A DNA stretch of 10,383 nt from Oligoflexia bacterium. GTDB lineage: Bacteria; Bdellovibrionota; JAFGOL01. The stretch is taken from assembly GCA_016926495.1 (NCBI GenBank), contig JAFGOL010000223.1:1-10383 (forward strand), written 5' to 3'. Positions 6,065 to 10,383 of this stretch are shown here, piece by piece. The notes under the pieces are model-generated. The model saw only the letters and a list, made by a program, of their open reading frames with translations, did no database searches and was not told the origin of the DNA. A program made the translations under genes and the position numbers. Each line of letters opens with the position of its first letter. Position 1 is the first letter of the stretch.

Positions 6065-6783
6065 GAGAGGCATTAAGCGGCATCCGCGCCAGGATCAACG
6101 AGGTCTGCGGGAAAATTTCAAGGGATCCCGATGACATTACAATTATAGGGATCAGCAAAACAAAATCCGCGGAACTCGTCACGGAATCCGTAATGGCAGG
6201 TATAACGAATATAGGAGAAAGCTATATTCAGGAAGCAATGCCTAAAATTGACAAGGTTTCAGAAAACATACCCTGGGATTTGAAAAAAAAGCTCAAATGG
6301 CACTTTGTGGGCAGGCTCCAAAGTAATAAAATAAAGTACATGGGCGACAGCTTTTCATATATACATTCGGTTGATTCCGAAAAACAACTCATCGAAATAA
6401 ACAAAAGAATATCGTCGGAGCTCGGGATTTTCTTTGAACTTAACATAGGCGACGAGCAAAGCAAGGGGGGCGCCGGCAGCGAACAGATTATCAACCTGAT
6501 CGACATACTTTATAAATTAAACGACGCAAGGCAAAAAAACGGAATTCCCGTAATCAATCCCATGGGGCTTATGTGCATACCCCCGTACAGCGATAGTCCA
6601 GAGCATTCCCGTCCTTATTTCGCCGGGCTCAGGGAAACGCTTGAAAAAATCAACTCCGCCCTGGGAATTAAAATGCAAAATCTTTCCATGGGCATGAGCG
6701 GTGATTTTGACATTGCGATAAGGGAAGGCGCTACTCACGTCAGGATAGGAACTCTTTTGTACGGAGAGAGGAGTTATAATTGA
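6055..6783 (+). CDS. yggS: YggS/PROSC-family pyridoxal phosphate homeostasis protein
   Basis: This single-domain PLP-binding protein has an alanine-racemase-like barrel, no known enzymatic reaction, and a role in buffering free PLP. The 242-residue product shows the family pattern: IGISKTKSAE (31-40) with the PLP lysine at K35, then IGESYIQEAMPKI, WHFVGRLQSNKIKYM, HSVDSEKQL, LNIGDEQSKGG, a GLMCIPPY strand, LSMGMSGDFDIAI, and THVRIGTLLYGER as the phosphate-binding end. The start is GTG at 6055, inside the last codons of maf, with a GGGG stretch about 10 bases upstream. Its TGA stop overlaps the next gene's TTG start by 4 bases, so maf, yggS and the Tad-like gene form one transcript with coupled translation. 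Confidence 0.96.
   Translation: MGVREALSGIRARINEVCGKISRDPDDITIIGISKTKSAELVTESVMAGITNIGESYIQEAMPKIDKVSENIPWDLKKKLKWHFVGRLQSNKIKYMGDSFSYIHSVDSEKQLIEINKRISSELGIFFELNIGDEQSKGGAGSEQIINLIDILYKLNDARQKNGIPVINPMGLMCIPPYSDSPEHSRPYFAGLRETLEKINSALGIKMQNLSMGMSGDFDIAIREGATHVRIGTLLYGERSYN
6767..6779 (+). promoter_or_regulatory. Ribosome binding site that fixes a TTG start
   Basis: AGAGGAG at 6767-6773 is a strong Shine-Dalgarno sequence 6 bases before the TTG at 6780-6782. It lies in the last codons of yggS and supports the rare TTG as the true start of the Tad-like gene, since no ATG or GTG near it is as well placed and the N-terminal membrane segment begins right after it. Confidence 0.75.
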
Positions 6784-9281
6784 AAAAACGCAACAAAGGC
6801 CAGATTGCGATACTGATCGCCCTTTCGTTTTCCTTTGTGTTCCTGCTGCTTGCGATGATAGTCAATATAGGCTTTCTCGTTGCTACAAAAGTAAATTTAC
6901 AGAACTCGGTTGATCTTGCCGCATACGCCGGTGCAGCCCAGCAGGCAAGGTACCTTACGGAAATCGGCAAATGGAACTATGAAATGCGCAGAAACTACAA
7001 GGCCTTTGTTTACGACTACCAGGTAGTTTTCAACACAGAGCGCAAGGGTTATGACCAGTATATTAAAAATAACCAGCTTGATCCCAAGGTTTGCTGCAGC
7101 CTGGAAAGGCAGCTCAGCAAGGAAGACCTGACACAGGGAAAAAACACCTGCCAGTTTGAAAGCGTACAGGACTTTACGCAGCAGCAAAAAACAGCGTCCG
7201 TATACGCAGGACAGGCCCTTGCAGGAGCGATACTTGTTCTGGGGTCTTCCGCCCAGGCCAAGGCCCTGGCGCAGGCAATATCGGCTATGAGGCTTGCCGT
7301 ACAGACGAAGGTATTGCAAAGGGATTACAGTGCGGAATTCGATAACTACTTTTTCGATCAGGATAACCCGGCCAATCCCAATAACAAGTACAACTACAAC
7401 CTTCGTCTTATAGGATGGACCGTACATGACTACAGGCATATACAGGCAAGAATAAGAGGGGTACACACAGGCAATCTGAACATAGAGAACAGGCTTATTA
7501 CCCCGGACTTTGTACCATACAGTAATGAACCGGTTGTTTTTAACAATGCCCCAATCAGCGTTGCTGCAAAAGTTATAAACGGATTTACGGACCTCGACAC
7601 CGTGCCCGAAAACGCAGGAAAAATAATCCCCCTTGATCAGGAGTCAAACAGCGCTAATCTAAAAAACCCCATGCACAACGCCGCGTACCATACCTTCAGA
7701 AAAAACCTTTTAAAGGCAGTCGCAAACGGAAAGCCCCAATTATTCCATATGGTGCCCAACGAAAACAATATTCAGGACAGCCTGCCTGATAACAGCATGG
7801 GCAACGGCTGCCAGAAGGCGGGTGGAGCCTGCCAGGAATTTACGGGCCCTTACATGAGGCTGACTGAACATAATGTACATTTCATGACCCACTCCATGAA
7901 TATCATGCACGTTCCCAATGAAAGTAAGTACACAACAGGTTCACAATTTGCGCCCATATATAACTTTCCGGTGGGTGTCGCAAAGGATGCCCGCGTTAAA
8001 ACCTATTACGCGCTTATTGCGGCGGCCAGGGTAGCTGACATCCCTTTTAACGTTTTTTTCGGCAGCGACGACTACTCAAAAAATCCCGCGCTAGTCGCAG
8101 TGTCTGCGGCAAGGCCGTTCGGAAGCAGGATAGGACCCTATGTTAACAATAACTGCCCGGACCTTACGCCGGACCCGTCAAATTCATCGCATAAAGCCCA
8201 GTGCCTGCCGAACGGGCTTGATCCGCTGTATCCCAGTTCCATTGCGCCCACTACGGGCATATACATAAACAGGCCCAATTTCAGCGTATTAAAAGAAAAC
8301 GATCAGAAGGGTGTTCGATACACGGTGGGCAATGATGAATACAAGCGTTCCGCTGATCCGGATGTGCATGGGGGATACAAAACATTTCCTGATTCGTTTT
8401 ACGATACGGTTATGCAGGCCGGAAGGTGGAGATATTATTTTGATCCGACCGACAAATCACGTGATGACGGTTTTAAGATCGCGGGCGGTATTACAAATGA
8501 TAAGGGGTTTTACGATCATGAAAACATGAAAGTACACCCGCACGGATGCAGAAATTCCATAATGGCCTGGAATTCGGCTACTAAAAACGCCACTGCCTCA
8601 AAAATCCCGGACGTGGGACAGCAGAATCACTACGAGGCCTATCTGAAGTACATGACACAGGGCAATAAGGGAGCGGTAGCGCAACTCCCCCATCAGAACA
8701 ATCGCACAAGGGACGTAAACGGAGCCCTTATGGACTACAATGTATATGTATTCAGGTATCCGGGCATTGTAAATAATAACTGGGACATACTCAAAAAGAC
8801 CAAGGGCGCCGCAGCCTCAACAGAGGACGGTACCTTCATGGAAAAATCGTTTGCAAATACAATGGCGGTAAATGAATTCGAAATCTACCGGTATATAATA
8901 CCGAACCAGAACAACGATGAAGACGATAATGTAATATTAAACTGGACCGTGGCAAACAACAAGGAAGGCTATGTTTTCGCGGGCAATCCCCTGCACGGTG
9001 TGGGCAGCGAAAATTTCCGTAATAACATCCTGTTCGATGAATACGCCGCTTATGAAGGTGACGACATACTATACAGCGATCAGTCAGAAAATCCTGCCGA
9101 AAGTTATTCCTCCTGGCGCATAGGCCTCAGGGGCTACAGGGTGAAGCTTATAAACATTAAGGAAATTATTGAGGGAAACGAAAATTTTAAAAATCCTGTC
9201 GGGTCTGAACAGACAATATCATACGAGGGAGACAGCGGGGAAGAAACAATAAGGATCGATCTCAGCAAAATATATTATTAA
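6780..9281 (+). CDS. Long Tad-like membrane-anchored surface protein
   Basis: The 833-residue protein begins with a short basic stretch (KKRNKGQ) and one hydrophobic helix at about 9-35. LQNSVDLAAYAGA (40-52) follows, the signature of the TadE/TadG-type N-terminal domain of Flp pilus-associated proteins (PF13400-like). Such proteins are anchored in the inner membrane with the body outside the cytoplasm. The rest, about 780 residues, is rich in Asn, Tyr and Gly. It has cysteines in plausible disulphide pairs (C105-C106 and a following C, GCQKAGGAC, CPDL...QC). A segment ALVAVSAARPFGSRIGP resembles long Tad-domain proteins of deltaproteobacterial-type genomes. It is much longer than ordinary TadE or TadG, and no other tad gene is in the window. 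I see no von Willebrand MIDAS motif. Role in a pilus or secreted structure is inferred. The gene converges on the PilZ gene with a 4-base overlap. Confidence 0.85.
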   Translation: MKKRNKGQIAILIALSFSFVFLLLAMIVNIGFLVATKVNLQNSVDLAAYAGAAQQARYLTEIGKWNYEMRRNYKAFVYDYQVVFNTERKGYDQYIKNNQLDPKVCCSLERQLSKEDLTQGKNTCQFESVQDFTQQQKTASVYAGQALAGAILVLGSSAQAKALAQAISAMRLAVQTKVLQRDYSAEFDNYFFDQDNPANPNNKYNYNLRLIGWTVHDYRHIQARIRGVHTGNLNIENRLITPDFVPYSNEPVVFNNAPISVAAKVINGFTDLDTVPENAGKIIPLDQESNSANLKNPMHNAAYHTFRKNLLKAVANGKPQLFHMVPNENNIQDSLPDNSMGNGCQKAGGACQEFTGPYMRLTEHNVHFMTHSMNIMHVPNESKYTTGSQFAPIYNFPVGVAKDARVKTYYALIAAARVADIPFNVFFGSDDYSKNPALVAVSAARPFGSRIGPYVNNNCPDLTPDPSNSSHKAQCLPNGLDPLYPSSIAPTTGIYINRPNFSVLKENDQKGVRYTVGNDEYKRSADPDVHGGYKTFPDSFYDTVMQAGRWRYYFDPTDKSRDDGFKIAGGITNDKGFYDHENMKVHPHGCRNSIMAWNSATKNATASKIPDVGQQNHYEAYLKYMTQGNKGAVAQLPHQNNRTRDVNGALMDYNVYVFRYPGIVNNNWDILKKTKGAAASTEDGTFMEKSFANTMAVNEFEIYRYIIPNQNNDEDDNVILNWTVANNKEGYVFAGNPLHGVGSENFRNNILFDEYAAYEGDDILYSDQSENPAESYSSWRIGLRGYRVKLINIKEIIEGNENFKNPVGSEQTISYEGDSGEETIRIDLSKIYY

Positions 9282-9679
9282 AATCCGAGCGGCTTTTCCC
9301 CGAGTTGTTCCGACAATTTTATGAGTTCCTTAACGTCTTTCGTGAGATCCTTCAAATCGTCGCTAAGCACGAACATGCATCCGTGTATATAGCGTATCAG
9401 GAAATCATTGTCGTCCGTAAATTCCCTGCTCCATCTTATATCAACCCTGATTTTAAGAGGCTCCGGCCTTTCACTGGAAAGCACTATCTGGGGATACGGA
9501 ATTATTATGTCTATCCTTTCGTCAACCGGAAAAAGAGCGTTGCTTTTAAAGCTGACACCCCCCTCACTTATGTCGTTAAGCCTGGCCGGCAATTCAATGC
9601 TGTTATCATCAAGGGAAATAATTACGGGCAATCCGAAAGTCTTTCTGATCTTTCTTTCTTTAAATTTGGAATTGAACAT
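9278..9679 (-). CDS. PilZ-domain protein (probable cyclic di-GMP receptor)
   Basis: This small protein of 133 residues (from ATG 9679) is one PilZ domain plus a C-terminal helix. The second binding motif is clear: NDISEGGVSF, matching DxSxxG. The upstream arginine motif is less regular: ERKIRKTF near the N-terminus gives RxxR or RxxxK rather than a clean RxxxR. A beta-barrel pattern follows (VDIRWSRE, FLIRYIHGCMFV), then a charged helix LKDLTKDVKELIKLSEQL. The family usually reads c-di-GMP levels to control motility, adhesion or polysaccharide. It lies 41 bases downstream of smpB, and the flagellin gene is next beyond, which fits a motility role. The start could be GTG 9685 (two more residues); neither start has a strong ribosome binding site. 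Ligand binding is likely but not certain. Confidence 0.87.
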   Translation of the reverse strand: MFNSKFKERKIRKTFGLPVIISLDDNSIELPARLNDISEGGVSFKSNALFPVDERIDIIIPYPQIVLSSERPEPLKIRVDIRWSREFTDDNDFLIRYIHGCMFVLSDDLKDLTKDVKELIKLSEQLGEKPLGF

Positions 9680-9720
9680 GGCCACGTCAAGATAACTGTA
9701 TATACCAAAGTAATCAAGGA

Positions 9721-10161
9721 TTATTTGATCTTGAACCTTCGTTCCATATCCCTTTCAACGGCCTTCTTCATCAGGCTGTCCCTTTTGTCGTGCGTCTTTT
9801 TGCCTTTTCCTATGCCTATCTTGAGCTTGATATACTGCCTTGAGGGATAAACGGCCAGAGGGACCAGCGCAAGACCCTTTTCGGCAACTTTCGAAGACAG
9901 ACGTTCAATCTCATGCCTGTGCATAAGTATTTTTTTGTCCCTTAAAGGGTCCTGCTGCGCATATCCCTTTTCCTTATACTCGGAGACATGCGCGCCAATA
10001 AGCAACAGTTCGCCGTTCCTGGGCCTTACATACGCTTCGGCGATATTGATCCTGCCCTGCCTTATGGCCTTAACTTCAGCCCCTGTAAGCACAAGGCCCG
10101 CTTCAAACGTTTCCAGGATTTCATATTCAAACCTGGCCTTTTTATTGACCGCGAAATTCAT
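9721..10161 (-). CDS. smpB: SsrA-binding protein SmpB
   Basis: SmpB binds tmRNA and brings it to stalled ribosomes for trans-translation and tagging of the unfinished peptide. The 146-residue product (from ATG 10161) shows NKKARFEYEILETFEAGLVLTG at the N-terminus, then GAEVKAIRQGRINIAEAYV, GELLLIGAHVSEY, DPLRDKKILMHRHEI, EKGLALVPLAVY and GIGKGKKTHDKRD. It ends in the basic tail KKAVERDMERRFKIK that reads the empty mRNA channel. Length and all motifs are normal. A GTG at 10179 would add six residues (MCYKNN) that fit the family less well; no strong ribosome binding site marks either start. The tmRNA gene itself is not in the window. The upstream terminator separates it from the flagellin gene, so it probably has its own promoter, which I could not locate. 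Confidence 0.96.
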   Translation of the reverse strand: MNFAVNKKARFEYEILETFEAGLVLTGAEVKAIRQGRINIAEAYVRPRNGELLLIGAHVSEYKEKGYAQQDPLRDKKILMHRHEIERLSSKVAEKGLALVPLAVYPSRQYIKLKIGIGKGKKTHDKRDSLMKKAVERDMERRFKIK

Positions 10162-10206
10162 ATTGTTTTTGTAACACACTTAAACGGAGCTTTGCACAGG
10201 AAAGAT

Positions 10207-10240
10207 AAAAAAATTGGGGGGAACCCCTGGGGGTTCCCCC
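10207..10240 (-). terminator. Strong intrinsic terminator downstream of the flagellin gene
   Basis: GGGGGAACCCC (10217-10227) and GGGGTTCCCCC (10230-10240) form an 11-base-pair GC-rich stem with a very tight loop, which in RNA would probably open at the top. Read on the - strand, the stem is followed by a run of seven T (the A tract at 10207-10213). It lies just after the flagellin stop and ends that transcript before smpB. It is the only clear intrinsic terminator I see in the window. Confidence 0.9.
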
Positions 10241-10261
10241 GCAAAGCAGGTCTGGGCGTTA

Positions 10262-10383
10262 TCAGCTAAGCAAGGTTAATGCGGCTTTGGGTGTCGCGTT
10301 GGCCTGTCCCAAGACGGAAACACCTGTAGCCTGCAATATGCTTTGTTTGGTAAGTTCCGATGCCTCTATGGCAACATCGGCAT
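10262..10383 (-). CDS. Flagellin, C-terminal end (partial)
   Basis: The last 39 residues of a flagellin are encoded from the right window edge to a TGA stop at 10262-10264. The fragment begins ADVAIEASELTKQSIL, continues through VSVLGQANATPK and ends with ALTLLS. This is the conserved D0 helix of bacterial flagellin (usual pattern DxAxExxxLTKxQILQQAGxAxLAQANxxPQxxLxLL), which packs in the filament core and carries the export and assembly contacts. The hydrophobic heptads are intact, so there is no sign of decay. The usual Q-Q before A-G is Q-A-T-G here, and the usual PQ after AN is PK. The gene extends past the window; whether it is fliC/hag or one of several copies cannot be told. The strong terminator right after it fits a highly expressed single gene. 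Confidence 0.93.
   Translation of the reverse strand, partial: ADVAIEASELTKQSILQATGVSVLGQANATPKAALTLLS

Noticed and set aside
6897..7466. A 189-codon - strand open frame inside the Tad-like gene
   Set aside because: It is a shadow of the long + strand gene, whose N-terminal anchor and operon overlap are convincing; it shows no family pattern and no ribosome binding site.
9305..9850. A 181-codon + strand open frame opposite the PilZ and smpB genes
   Set aside because: It crosses two confident - strand genes and has no recognisable motif.
1..10383. Mobile elements, CRISPR arrays, toxin-antitoxin pairs or defence genes
   Set aside because: No transposase, integrase, direct-repeat array or paired small-gene pattern was seen; the genes are chromosomal housekeeping and motility or signalling functions.

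Overview
The window looks like bacterial core chromosome from a flagellated organism, very probably with a Gram-negative cell plan. It holds ribosomal proteins L13 and S9, NAD, biotin and PLP housekeeping enzymes, SmpB, the end of a flagellin gene, a PilZ protein and two REC-domain signalling proteins. Base composition looks moderate. AGG (Arg) and ATA (Ile) codons are common in every gene and no block differs in style, so I see no sign of recent transfer. The long Tad-like protein, PilZ and the REC variant with an altered switch residue are typical of Deltaproteobacteria-like, Nitrospirota-like or related deep-branching groups. The sequence alone does not fix the phylum.

Layout from left to right. 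(1) 1-156, + strand: the last 51 codons of an unidentified protein with a hydrophobic C-terminus. It meets tail to tail a - strand REC/HisKA signalling protein whose ATPase domain looks decayed (131-1198). (2) 1247-2164, + strand: a promoter and the rplM-rpsI pair. (3) 2167-5188, - strand: a four-gene operon transcribed right to left, comprising a REC protein with a long acidic linker, nadC, birA, and a small cysteine-rich, probably zinc-binding protein. The last two junctions are 8-base stop/start overlaps. (4) 5189-5467: a divergent intergenic region, AT-rich on the maf side and rich in inverted repeats on the other. (5) 5468-9281, + strand: maf, a yggS-family PLP protein and an 833-residue Tad-like membrane-anchored protein, all overlapping. 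(6) 9278-10383, - strand: a PilZ protein, smpB, a strong intrinsic terminator and the C-terminal end of a flagellin gene.

The genes fall into metabolism and quality control (nadC, birA, maf, yggS), translation (rplM, rpsI, smpB) and surface or signalling functions (two REC proteins, PilZ, Tad-like protein, flagellin). I found no mobile element, CRISPR array, tRNA, rRNA or defence island. The best candidates for something undescribed are the REC protein with a disordered acidic linker and a PopZ-like C-terminal helix, the long Tad-like protein, the decayed-ATPase kinase, and the inverted-repeat-rich leader at about 5220-5372. None of these is shown to be a new system by sequence alone.
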